Positions 42,737 to 52,604 of a stretch of DNA of 54,000 nucleotides are shown here, in pieces. The position numbers and the translations under genes are program-made. Within the stretch, counting starts at the first letter, position 1. The number at the start of each line of letters is the position of its first letter. Origin of the DNA: Apostichopus japonicus (Eukaryota > Echinodermata > Holothuroidea > Aspidochirotida > Stichopodidae); NCBI RefSeq assembly GCF_037975245.1, contig NC_092582.1, positions 6,986,001 through 7,040,000 on the forward strand, written 5' to 3'. The notes below the pieces were generated by a model. It saw nothing but the letters and a program-made list of their open reading frames with translations. It had not been told where the DNA came from and did not search any database.

Positions 42737-44786
42737 ATAACACTCCACATAGTAACCATTCATTGATCACCATTTGCATAAAGTTAATCTGGGCTTCACC
42801 ACATTCGTTACCTGTCCAGCATACCCTTTGCATGCCAGCATTCACCAACACTTCCCAGAAACATCAACTTATGTATTATTTTGCAGAAAATGGAATTATT
42901 AACGACTGCAAAGAATTTTTTTGTAGAATTCTTTTTAAATTTTACGGTTTCCACATTTCCATCATTATCTAGATGAAGTCTGCAATAATTGAAACAAACA
43001 GCAAATATTTACCATTTAAAAAATATACAGATGTACACAGGAGACATCCCTACAAAGATTATTTGGCACCCACCTGTTGTAGCTAGTATCATTGAGTCTA
43101 CTATTTAAGCAATTTTCAGAGGGGAGGTATCATATCCTAAACTCTACTAGAATGCTTCGTCCTATTTTGTAATGTCAGCAATATCAACTATTTTGCACCC
43201 CTTCAAATGGTACCCACCCGCTCCCACCACCTCCTCATGCACCTTTGAGCTGGATCTGCCAATGTTGAAGATTGCTTCCACTGGCCCAGCTAAGCAACAG
43301 TAGTAGCCTATACTACTGTAGTAGTACTCTAAGTACTAGTTTAAATATCCTTCTTTATTGAGATTCATCATGCCTTGGCTATTATCATGTGAAAAACAAG
43401 TATTCATGGTTTGTACAAATACTCCTTGTCACATATATATGTATTAAATGATTTACTTTGTAAGATTGTTATGATTTAAGCTTATGGCCTAAACTTACAT
43501 TTAAGTATAAGGCCCAGATGTTATGATATACAGCAGCTCAGCAAATTGCTCAGCTTTATCCTTAAGTTTCATAATAATAAATATCTGTATACATACTGTA
43601 TCACTTAAACTCTGAAGTCTGAAGCAACTCGGAATGAAAACATGGTCATGCATGATGCACCACTCTGTGTGTATTAATACTGTTGACACCATCAAGTAAA
43701 CCTGGAGGTTTCATCACACGGTAAATCCGCATATCAGTCATAGAGGGTCATGTACTGTAATGTGTTCCAGGGTGGTACTAATAATCTGATATACTGCATT
43801 AATCTCCACATTGCCCATTGTGGTTTACTAACTAGTACAGTAAATGTATATTTGGGCTTAGAGCAGCAGACAACACACAGTTACCTAGCAATGTCTGTAC
43901 CTTAACATTATAGTTATAGTCGTTGACCAACATTTATAGGTTAGATCACCAAACACGTTCCACGGTCCTACTACTTAGCTAACATCTTCCCGAAGTACTG
44001 GTAGCTTTTCTTGACAACCATCAAGTTCCCATCAACAGTTAAACTGCTCTAACATAGGGTGTTATAGATGCACACTGATTCCAAACATATAGAGCGACAG
44101 GTGTTCAGTTTTTCAAAGTGAAGTTGACATGCTATGCTGTAGACCGATGTGATAGAAACATGAGCTACTGTACTGTGCTACAAAACTTGCCTAGGCCTAT
44201 TAAAGGCTATTGCAATTGTGTGTAATTAACTTTACAATTCTCAATATGATATTGGGAAATATCAAATTGGTACCGCCATGGAAGCTGGAACACATCACAT
44301 GACAGTCCATGCATGGTACCCACGTGCCCTTTGATGTAGTTCTTTTAGCCTATAAATAGGCTTTCTATGGTTGTGACAAATAGCTTGATTCAAGCTATAG
44401 CAGACAATGACAGCATTACTTTCTAATGTACTGTATACTGTGATGGCATCCTGATACATGTACAGTATATATGTCAGAAAAAATTCACTAAAGGTTTTTT
44501 TAACTTCTTCAGTACTAAATGATGGAAAATTGTAGTGTTAATGATGTCAGTTCTAGAAAAATCCAAGTAATTTGATGTTCCCAGTAACATTCATACCCAA
44601 ATATGTAGAATATCATTTTAGACTTGTCACAAGTCATCAAAAGATGAATACATGTTGGTCAAATGACAACAAAAGTTTAGAAGCATTCTGTTGTAGGATC
44701 TTAGTGTATTCTAGCACACTGAAATCAACCAATTGAATCATTCAGTGGAAACTAGTGCTGTTTTACAATATGTTGGATTCACAAAA

Positions 44787-45012
44787 GTGATGTCCGAAAC
44801 ACATGGTGATGTCCGAAACATACTTTTAAGGTTATTTTGCTATAATATTTGGTAAAGATGGAAAAAGTTTTGAGTAGTGCAGTATGTATGTTTGTAACAA
44901 TAGAACTTGTCATAATATATGAAGTGCTCATCTATTGTGTCTTTTTTTCAAGCAACATAAAGCAATATTAATTAAAACTTGTTTCGGACATCACTAGTGT
45001 TTCGGACATCAC
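44787..45012. repeat. Motif cluster TGTTTCGGACATCACC, two reverse and two forward copies
   Basis: Reverse copies at 44787-44801 and 44805-44820, then forward copies at 44980 and 44998. Both pairs are spaced 18 bp. The copy at 44998 is cut by the element at 45013. Single copies follow at 45657 (forward) and 45869 (reverse). Confidence 0.9.
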
Positions 45013-45492
45013 CAGGCATGAGACTCTTCCGCGGTTACGCGGATTTCCGATGTTTTTTTTTTTTTTTCATTTTCGCGTTTTTTCTCGTAATTCGCGTTTT
45101 TTATTATTTTTTATTATTTTTTTTATTTAATTTTTTTTATTTATTTATTTAATTTTTTTTTTTTTTTTTGCCGAACATGCTGGACTGTGAAGGGAAGGAA
45201 CACCGAATTTGACCAGTGGTGGAAACAAGTAGCAACAAAGCAAGCAAAAAAGCCTTTTTTTTGGTTCAAAAAAGCTAATGGATAAATTATACAAGCAGAA
45301 ATTCCACACTTTTTTGGCGAGTTACGTGATGTGATAGATTCCATCTAGAGTCCACCATTTTGCATCTAAGCCCTCCTTACCTGACAAAAAATTTCTAAAG
45401 GGGAGGGGGACACCCCCTCCCCTTAAACCCCTCCCCTAGGACGGCGACCGATAAATTTCAGATTTTTTTCCCCCGGCTCAGTCTCATCCCTG
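45013..45492. mobile_element. 480 bp non-autonomous element inserted in a motif copy
   Basis: Inverted ends CAGGCATGAGACT (left) and, read inward from the right, CAGGGATGAGACTGAGCC. CATCAC precedes it (45007-45012) and follows it (45493-45498), a 6 bp duplication taken from the TTTCGGACATCAC motif. The interior has long T runs and TTTCGCGTTTTT words. CAGG ends look hAT-like, but 6 bp rather than 8 bp is duplicated, so the superfamily is open. Confidence 0.7.
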
Positions 45493-45502
45493 CATCACAC
45501 AC

Positions 45503-46065
45503 ATGGACGGAAAAATTGAAATGGTTATAAAATCAAAACGGATGAGTGGAAATGTGTCATGTACATACTGTAGTTGAGGGAGTACTTATGCTTTAATTAG
45601 AGTAACAAAACAGTCTTGTGGGTTTTAACATACTTCATATATTAGTTGCTTCATGACGTTTCGGACATCACCAAAATGTGGACGGAAACATTTTGCATGT
45701 TGTTTAACTTTATCGTGTAGTAAAATGTGGCTGAATGGACATGTATCTGATATATATTTTATTTGATACAACTATGACAGTATTGAAACGGGACACCACT
45801 TTCAACATTTGTTATTTAACCCCAAACTATGCCACTCATAAATTAGTGTATAAATGTGGACGGAAAAAGTGATGTCCGAAACACTGGTCCAGTTTCGCAA
45901 TAATTCGCAAATTCATCAATGAAATTTTCTGAAATGTTTATGAGAGGGAACCTATAGCCACAAAGTTCAATCATGACAAAATTTGGAGTTATCCTCTTTT
46001 GGAGTTGAGAAAAGATCAAAGTACAAATTGTGCAGTTTGAAAATGGCAACATTTTCCGTCCACAT
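45503..46065. repeat. Second dispersed motif ATGTGGACGGAAA, four copies
   Basis: Copies at 45503 (ATGGACGGAAAAA), 45676, 45854 and, reversed, 46052-46065. Three lie within 20-30 bases of a GTTTCGGACATCAC copy or the right end of the element. Confidence 0.75.
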
Positions 46066-46370
46066 TTCGGCACTTCTGGGAGTATAGCATACCATATGCA
46101 TATCTCAGGAAATTGTCTATGCTATGGTAGGTACAGCTAGGTGGACTCTATCCATGGGGATAATATTTGTATCTCTAGAATCTCTAATTATTTTGTCACA
46201 ATGCTCCAAATGCCATTTATGCTAATTTGGGCGCTTCAACGTGAACAGACCCAGTATGCAAACACCAAAGTATGCTGTTGTTGTTGTTGTTTTTTGAGGA
46301 AGATGGAGTCAGCAGATTTAATCACAATTTATCAATTTTTCCAGATCAGGATTTTCAGGAACTAAGTTAG

Positions 46371-46462
46371 AAGCCAGCGCATTACTATTCCTGTGGGATC
46401 TTTGGAGGAATTTAATAACCTGGATGACTATTGAAACAAACAAGGCTTTGGAAAGATATTTG
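46371..46462 (+). pseudogene. DUF4806-type gene, exon with start of the domain
   Basis: Between an acceptor-like GTTAG and the donor GGTAAGT, one frame reads RITIPVGSLEEFNNLDDY, then a TGA (46432-46434), then NKQGFGKIFG. The pattern (hydrophobic-P-hydrophobic, SLEEFNNLDDY) fits the beginning of DUF4806 domains (PF16064) as I know them. The in-frame stop shows decay. Confidence 0.6.
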
Positions 46463-46925
46463 GTAAGTCAGTTTAAAAGTGTAAGGAAAGTAATCAGAAA
46501 ACAGTTTTCCAGAGTGTAATGTTAGTTTATCATTATAAATTTGAAGCCAAGTCAGGTTTTATTGTGTCAGTGGTCTGTACAAAATAAAATATTTCCTGAG
46601 GGGCTAATTTCCTTTTCCTGGGAGACAATTAAAACTCTAAGGTAGTAACAGACATGAAAGCATTTAGGTAACAAGAGTTTGGCCAGAAATGATTTTACAT
46701 TGCGGTGCATTCTACAAAAGTGGGCTGTTAAATCAATCTTGTTTTTGACTGGACTCAGAAAGGAACATTGCAGCACTGCATTGCTAGTTCCTCTTAAAAT
46801 ATTGATAAGAAATTAGCAAAAGATGCCAAAGTGTGGGATGAAATAGAATTACTTGAATATTTCTGTTTGTATAATAATTATTGAATGGTTTCTGATTAAC
46901 TTTTCTTTCTTTTTGTTGTTTCAAG

Positions 46926-47087
46926 AAGAAAAGACTATCAATTCTTGGTGGCAACACGTTGAAGGAGTGCGTTAAAAGAATCCTGGGTGATGCATTGGCA
47001 AATGCAGTTGCTACCACACTGAACTGGACATGTACCACTGGGAAAACAGCCTTTGCGAAGCTACATGGATGAAATACATAATTGAAA
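46926..47087 (+). pseudogene. DUF4806-type gene, core exon
   Basis: After the acceptor TTGTTTCAAG the frame reads KKRLSILGGNTLKECVKRIL, GDALANAVATTLNWTCTTGK and TAFAKLHG. These match the core DUF4806 signature (LGG..., V+RIL, NWTG..GK.AF). A one-base shift then gives WMKYIIES up to a GTGAGT donor. DUF4806 proteins are uncharacterised and common in insects, cnidarians and other invertebrates, often in transposon-rich settings. The frameshift marks this copy as dead. Confidence 0.72.
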
Positions 47088-47910
47088 GTGAGTTTATATG
47101 TGTCATTTTTGTTTTCAGCAGCAGTGAAGAGAACCTTGAGTTGTGGGGAAGGGGTTGTGCATTTGACTCATGGATCGGCCAACTTTTCAATGCAACACCC
47201 CTTCAACGAGAATCCTTGCTTTAATATACATTGAATTCTGGTCATTTAAAAAAGTTACTACAAATATATGTTGATGTAAGATGTGTTGTTTCAGATGCAG
47301 TTGAAAAGCAGCATTCAGCATTGATTTTAAAGTTAATTCACCATATGATTTTATTGACCAGTCCATTGTCACTTTCTTTCCCAATTGATGGGACCTGGAT
47401 TTGCAACAGTAATGCATATGTTCAGTATAAAATGAAAGAAGGTGACTGTCAAAGGCAAAGGAAATATTTCGTATATCTCTGAAAAAATGGTAAATGTGTG
47501 AAAATGTGAATAATGTAGTTTAACCAAATGTGAGACCCCAGCCGATACTCATAGCTAGTGTTACAGTTGGCACAGTAATTATCAAAAAGCTGTGACACGT
47601 TGAACTAAGAGTCAGACAGGTGAAAATTTGCAGTAATTTTAATGTTTAATGTTTTAAATTTTATAATTTTAAATTATTATTTTTTTTTAAATGTGCATCT
47701 ACAAAAAAAACTTGCCACGTGCCACCTGTAACACATGTTACTGTGTTACGAGCACAGTACAGTAGTAACTGATGCATGGTTGTGGAACATGAACAGTAGT
47801 AACTGTTCTAGCTATGAGTATCGGGTAACCCATTATTGGCTTCATTTTATTGCTTGTGTAGAATGCAGTCTTTTATGTAATGTTTTGTGTAATGTGTTTC
47901 GTATTAACAG

Positions 47911-48042
47911 AAGCTGTACGGAGGAACTGCACAATCGACTTCAACTGATATTCAGGCGGCGGTGGTGAGATTTCTGAAGGATGCATCTGATTGTGAGGGA
48001 GGGCGAAAATCTCGGACTACACCACAAACAGTTGACGAGTGA
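47911..48042 (+). pseudogene. DUF4806-type gene, last exon
   Basis: After the acceptor GTATTAACAG one frame reads KAVRRN, the expected continuation of the domain. A shift then gives TSTDIQAAVVRFLKDASD and CEGGRKSRTTPQTVDE, ending at a TGA (48040-48042). The end of a DUF4806 domain has this helix (I..A+..WL+.A.D). A polyadenylation signal AATAAA lies at 48110-48115. So the gene reads left to right inside the element. Confidence 0.68.
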
Positions 48043-48399
48043 ATTTCTTTAGTGCTGTTGCAATATTTAACGCTGGAACTCATTTTCTCGCTTTGTAATT
48101 TATAGGCGTAATAAAATGATAGCAACTTATTTCACTGTGTTCGTCATTATTTCTTCATATGTAACCGCATGTGTAATTCAGTAAAATCTGCAGGTAGACC
48201 AATAGCTCTGTTCTAGTAGTACACCCCAAACAGTTTTCTGCCGGAACACAGATATTTGGTTAGCAATTCATGTGAAGATCTCTGCCTAGCGGGTTGCTGG
48301 CGGAATACCAGATTTGGGCTAGCAGGTTGTTAGAACACTGGATATTAGCTAGTGGATAGCCAGTGGCTCTCTCTGACAGAAATTCAGCGGTACTTCGGT

Positions 48400-48866
48400 G
48401 GTAAGCTTGCGTTTCTCCGGCGGTGTGCTGGTAGAACACCGGCGGTACACTGGCGTTTCTTCGGCGGTCTGCTGGTGGAACACTGACGGTACGCTGGAGT
48501 TTCTTCGGCGGTACACTGGCGTTTCTTTGGCGGTCTACTGGTGGAACACCGGCGGTACGCTGGAGTTTCTTCGGCGGTCTGCCGGTGGAACACTGGCAGT
48601 ACACCGGCGGAACGCTGGCGTTTCTTCGGCGGTTCACCGGCGTTTCTTTGGCGGTCTACTGGTGGAACACCGGCGGTACGCTGGCGTTTCTTCGGCGGTC
48701 TGCTTGTGAAACACTGGCGGTACGCTGGCGTTTCTCCGGCGGTCTTCTGGCGTAGTCGCCGGCGGACCGCCGGATTAAAGCCGGCCAAATCTCTGGCGTT
48801 CCGCCGGCTTTCCCCGCTGGTGGACCGCCAGTGGTGCAGCTGGCGGGCCGCCGGTGGACCGCTAGC
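48400..48866. repeat. GC-rich subterminal repeat array, right
   Basis: Many short units of GGCGGTACGCTGG, CGTTTCTTCGGCGGTCTGC and TGGTGGAACACCGGCGG are arranged in irregular higher-order copies. Near the end it holds GGACCGCCAGTG, the inverse of CACTGGCGGTCC near the left end. Arg/Pro/Val-rich open frames on both strands here are artefacts. Confidence 0.93.
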
Positions 48867-48883
48867 ATGATGTTATCTGGGTT

Positions 48884-49147
48884 TATAAGGGTGTCTTTCA
48901 GAGTTTTATACCGATCAGCTTGAGGGGGACTTAAAAGCAGATCCCGAACTTCCTGAGCTATGTCGGGGGTTAGTGATGCAACGATATACGAATATTTTGT
49001 ATCCTGTGATGTGACACGCTTTGTTGCGAATTGTGCTTCTACCTGTGCAAACCACAACAGGGGATCCGCTGGCCAATATGGTGGAAGCTTTATGCTAACC
49101 GTTGCCATTGATTTTTCGTTTCTTTCTACGTCGCTATCCGTAGACAT
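48884..49147 (-). pseudogene. gag: CsRn1-type Gag, N-terminal half
   Basis: Likely start is ATG 49147 (MSTDSDVERNEK); the frame is open 13 codons further up. It contains IKLPPYWPADPLLWFAQVEA, SYIVASLTPDIAQEV and YKTLKDTLI, the standard N-terminal capsid region of this Gag family (PPFWPxxPxLWFxQVE). It is cut at the 11.27 kb element, and the other half is at 37096-37612. About 88 codons lie on this side. Confidence 0.9.
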
Positions 49148-49220
49148 TTTGAGAAGAAGGCCGAACAAATTCCAACGAAAATACAAGCGAAATTGCTACG
49201 CCGGGCCTATGCTCTAATTA

Positions 49221-49239
49221 AATCACGTCGGGGTCACCA
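49221..49239 (-). promoter_or_regulatory. Primer-binding site for tRNA-Trp
   Basis: The plus strand reads AATCACGTCGGGGTCACCA, the 3' end plus CCA of animal tRNA-Trp. It lies two bases from the 5' LTR. tRNA-Trp priming is characteristic of the CsRn1 clade. Confidence 0.92.
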
Positions 49240-49241
49240 AT

Positions 49242-49794
49242 TTAGTGAATTTAATACGTTTATAAACTCACCTTTTTTCTTCACAGATATCTCTAACCAG
49301 TTCCAGTTTTTATAAGAAGGGCGTCGCTGGTGTCTGGCGCAGAACAGCGATAGTTTCTTCAATTTAATGAAATATAGAAACGGGACAACTCAAAATACTC
49401 TTGTAACCACTAATCCAATCGATACGTTGTTTAATAATTAAGTCGTGAAAGTCGTGATCCTCAGAATGAAATCAAAGAAGAATTCCAATAACGTGCACTG
49501 ATGCATTAATGATGGATCCCGGACTAATTAATATGAATTAACAGCGGAAACTCCAATATAAATGATCGTAGATGCGATAAATGAAAAACACTTGTTATCG
49601 AGTGTGATTTCGATAGGAGAATGTTATCGTGGGAAAAACTCCTCTTTTTGGCCAAAGACTCGTTCCTAACGGTTGAGTCACACAACCCGGGGTCAGGGGT
49701 TAATCGCTTATGTCCATTTGCCCCGAGAGTGAATGACTAATGAGATATTTAGTAAAAACCGACAATGACTGAAATTCCAAAGTAGGTCGCTACA
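49242..49794 (-). repeat. 5' LTR of the CsRn1-type element
   Basis: 553 bp, one noticed difference from 33320-33872. A TATAAAAA word on the minus strand at 49307-49314 could be the TATA box, leaving a short R-U5. Confidence 0.95.
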
Positions 49795-49799
49795 CTACT

Positions 49800-51296
49800 A
49801 CATGCGTCCAATGTAATCATGGGTTAATAACTTTGATAGTAAAATGACACAATTAATCACTCCTTGACTATTAACGGTCCTAGAACCTAAAGGTTTTAAA
49901 TTAATCTGATGATCATGTGATGTACTTGTATTCCATTTATTGTATAAACCAATCACTATTTACACAGGAGGTATAATCTTTGATCTTATTTGTTCAATCG
50001 GTTTATTATATTTCTGTAGACTTAATATTTACACTCTTAATGAGTTTATTATACGTTCCTATCATGATCCAATCTTAATAGACTCAAGTGAATAGTATAA
50101 TATGACGTCACTTGTTAAACGAACAATTGTTAGGATACAAGCATGTCTCAGTATTACGTTCATAGAACAGTGATAGAATCTCATGCTGAAGCCAATTCAC
50201 TGATTCAAATATTCAATAATACAACGGTACTATGTAAGGTACCGTGTAGGTACAGTATATAATGCATTTCTCACTGTTTACTTACAGAATATATTAAACT
50301 TTAATCTTATTTGTTAAGTCAGTTTATCATATTCAGTAGACTTAATATACATACTCTTAATGAGTTTATTACGTTCCTGTTATTATCTAATCTTGATAGA
50401 CACAGGTGTAACCTACAGTTTTATTTTAGAAATATTACGTCATTACCCATCAAATTACATGCCCTACAATAATACATACGGAAGGTGAGTGATGGAGTAT
50501 AGTTTGAGCTCAGTATCGTGCACATAATGTCAATGGCGGGTGGGAAGGGGGGGGGGGGGTTGGGTGAGAAGTGGGTGACCTAGGTAGGGCTGGACCTTTA
50601 TGGAAGGGCGAAAGGCCATTTTTAAAGAAGAAAGAGGTGTTGGGCTTAGGGTGATTGAAGCCGTCTTCCATGTCCTAGGAGTCAAAGACACATTTAAATA
50701 GTTGCATGGTGCATTTTAATGTCATATTTAGATAATGATTTATAGGTCTATAATTATATGGTTAAACGCAAGACTGTACTAATCCTAAATTTTGTTTGAG
50801 GTTGAAGAGGGATAATGGACCAGGACGAGTGGTCTAAATCTTCCCGAACTGAATTTAAGACATGCCAAACGATGACTGAGGCGGAGGAGGAGGAGGAGGA
50901 GGAGGAGGGGAGGAGGAGGAGGGCTTGGTGGCGCACATCACTAATTGACCTATGATGCTTAAATAAGATCAAAATTGCCTTTCATCCTCAGATCGTTAAG
51001 AACTGATCACTGCGGTCGGGTGGCCAATTATATTACCTGTATTTCCTACATATTTTATATCTCTTAATGTCTGCCGAGATCAAGCTCTTAAACCAGTTCT
51101 CGAAATGAATAAAACGGTATGGTTCTCGAAATTACCATACCGCGATGTCGTCTTTTCCTATAGTAACATAGAGCTACGTTATATACTCTTTAACCAAGTT
51201 GTGACACTACCTCACCACCTACTCTCTGTTTACTCAATCAACTAGATGTAAGAAATCCGCTGAACTATGGTTGAGGTGGAGAGGGGCGTATCGAAA
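49800..51296. other. Non-coding stretch with a direct repeat and simple repeats
   Basis: About 49975-50095 and 50297-50405 are direct copies sharing GTAGACTTAATAT and CTCTTAATGAGTTTATTA. G run 50547-50559; GGA tract 50881-50924. A perfect 9 bp stem (CGGTATGGT / ACCATACCG) lies at about 51114-51142. No gene. Confidence 0.7.
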
Positions 51297-51654
51297 GCCA
51301 TTTTAGCATTTAATCGGGAATTTTAGATATCTTAAATTGTTTCTTATTTTAGATGTCTAAAATTCTATTTCATATATCTAAAATTAAATTTGAGATATCT
51401 TAAATTTAATTCGAGATATCTGAAATTTGATTTCAGATATCTGAAATTGAATTCGAGATATCTTTAATTGAATTCGAGATATCTGAAATTCTATTTGAGA
51501 TATCTAAAATTGAATTTGAGATATCTGAAATTGAATTCGAGATATCTGCAATTCTAATTCGAGATATCTGCTTTTGAATTCGAGATATCTGCAATTGAAT
51601 TCCAGAAATCTGAAATGCATATGCATATTAAATCCCCATTAAATGTTAAAATGG
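51297..51654. repeat. Minisatellite-filled inverted-repeat element
   Basis: It opens GCCATTTTAGCATTTAATCG and closes CATTAAATGTTAAAATGGC, an imperfect ~25 bp inverted repeat. Between them lie ~13 units of ~21 bp, GAGATATCTGAAATTGAATTC, each made of two small palindromes (AGATATCT and GAATTC). No coding capacity. Confidence 0.8.
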
Positions 51655-51850
51655 CTTGTATGGGGAGACATTTTTACATTTAATCGAGAATGTTCAGATA
51701 TCTGAAATTGAATTTGAGATATCTGAAATTGAATTCGAGATATCTGCAGTTCTATTTCAGATATCTGAAATTGAATTCGAGATATCTGGAATTCCATTTC
51801 AGATATCTGAAATTAAATTCCAGATATCTTGAATTCAATTTCAGATAACT
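51655..51850. repeat. Second block of the same palindromic minisatellite
   Basis: It starts ACATTTTTACATTTAATCGA, a variant of the opening of 51297. About seven more GATATCTGAAATTGAATTC units follow, ending near CAGATAACTT. It may be a partial second copy of the element, lacking the closing repeat. Confidence 0.75.
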
Positions 51851-52604
51851 TTTTCATCACCTACCCGCTGTTAACTCAATCATCATTTAGGAATGGCTAA
51901 TTAACTGTAAAAAGCAAAGTATTGAAGATATTTATAAATACATTAGGTCGCGTTAGCAATGCGTATGTTTATATGATGGTACGTCATACATGGACTACAC
52001 GTACAACTGGATTTATGTTTCTTACAAGTTGATTGGCTTATTCAAACTTGGAAAATAAATCAAGTTTGTGACAGGAAGTAATTTTAATTAGTGCACTGTA
52101 ATCGAGTGACTTTCAGCGAACATAGAACAGTATTTTCAATGTTGGAAGTGTCATAGTTGCAGCAACTAAACACAAAGAGAGTTGTGAACCATCCTCTAAA
52201 GCAACTGTGTCTAAAGAAATATAGGACAATTTAAATATCGTGTCAAACTTTAAGATTTAAAACGAGAAACTGTCATTTTCAATTTACTGCAATATCACTA
52301 AAACGGATGGAGTCAGATTTTTTTTTTAAATGTTCCTATATCTGAAGATAGGTATCTATTGATGATCAATAACAAATAAGTTTAACAAAGACAAAACCTA
52401 GTCCAGTGGCGATATCCAAAATCGAAAACAACCTCTGACAGTGAGATCTGAGTTGGCTCATACCATTTAATAGGTATTAATATATATTTAGCTATTTTTT
52501 GCGAACATGTTCTTCTTTACTAGTGCATATATAAAAAATAATGTTTGTTGTAAGGCAGTAAACCTTCGTAAAGTTATTCCCTGTGCTTGAATATGAATAC
52601 TTAC
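51851..52604. other. Non-coding stretch, part of it an intron of the NLR gene
   Basis: Downstream (minus strand) of the donor at 52599-52604. The frame of the NACHT exon stays open into it to 52488 but has lost family resemblance. Otherwise nothing recognised. Confidence 0.55.

Larger units (their letters stand above)
40963..46252. mobile_element. 5.29 kb DNA transposon nested in the 11.27 kb element
   Basis: Inverted ends: left GGGTCTGTTCACGTT, then AAAGCGCCCAATTTGG. The right end read inward is GGGTCTGTTCACGTT, then GAAGCGCCCAAATTAG. That is ~26-30 bp with a few mismatches. A 4 bp duplication AGTA flanks it (40959-40962 and 46253-46256). There is no ORF above ~90 codons, so it is non-autonomous. 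The interior is AT-rich and holds eleven copies of TGTTTCGGACATCACC, a tRNA-derived SINE (42500-42736) and a smaller element (45013-45492). It sits between exons of the DUF4806-type gene. I cannot assign a superfamily. Confidence 0.82.
37615..48881. mobile_element. 11.27 kb DNA transposon with subterminal repeat arrays, inserted in gag
   Basis: Left end, read inward, is CCCAGTACGCATCACACTGG; right end, read inward, is CCCAGATAACATCATGCTAG. Both then continue GCGGTCC. These imperfect ~26 bp inverted repeats are followed on both sides by long GC-rich arrays built on GGCGGTCCGC and CGCTGGCG words. Target duplication is 2 bp (TT). Short duplications and subterminal repeat arrays recall the CACTA/EnSpm group, and CACTGGCGGTCC occurs near both ends, but the outer terminus is CCCAG, so the superfamily is uncertain. 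It carries a decayed DUF4806-type gene, no recognisable transposase, and a 5.29 kb nested element. Confidence 0.85.
33320..49794 (-). mobile_element. CsRn1-type Ty3/gypsy retrotransposon, split by an 11.27 kb insertion
   Basis: Two 553 bp LTRs (33320-33872 and 49242-49794) differ at one noticed base. The target duplication is 5 bp, CTACT (33315-33319 and 49795-49799). Element order on the minus strand is 5' LTR, tRNA-Trp primer site, gag, pol, purine tract, 3' LTR. Without the insertion it would be ~5.2 kb, the usual size for this clade. The CsRn1 clade is indicated by the tRNA-Trp primer, the CHCC Gag motif and RT words such as [13 protein letters not shown]. It is inactive: gag is interrupted and pol has an in-frame stop. 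Confidence 0.95.

Noticed and set aside
48260-48870. Arg/Pro-rich or Trp/Gly-rich frames on both strands
   Set aside because: Translations of the GC-rich subterminal array; no independent coding evidence.
52488-52604. Coding continuation of the NACHT exon to its in-frame stop
   Set aside because: A consensus donor (GTAAGT) precedes it and the residues after it lose resemblance to NLR proteins, so it is treated as intron.
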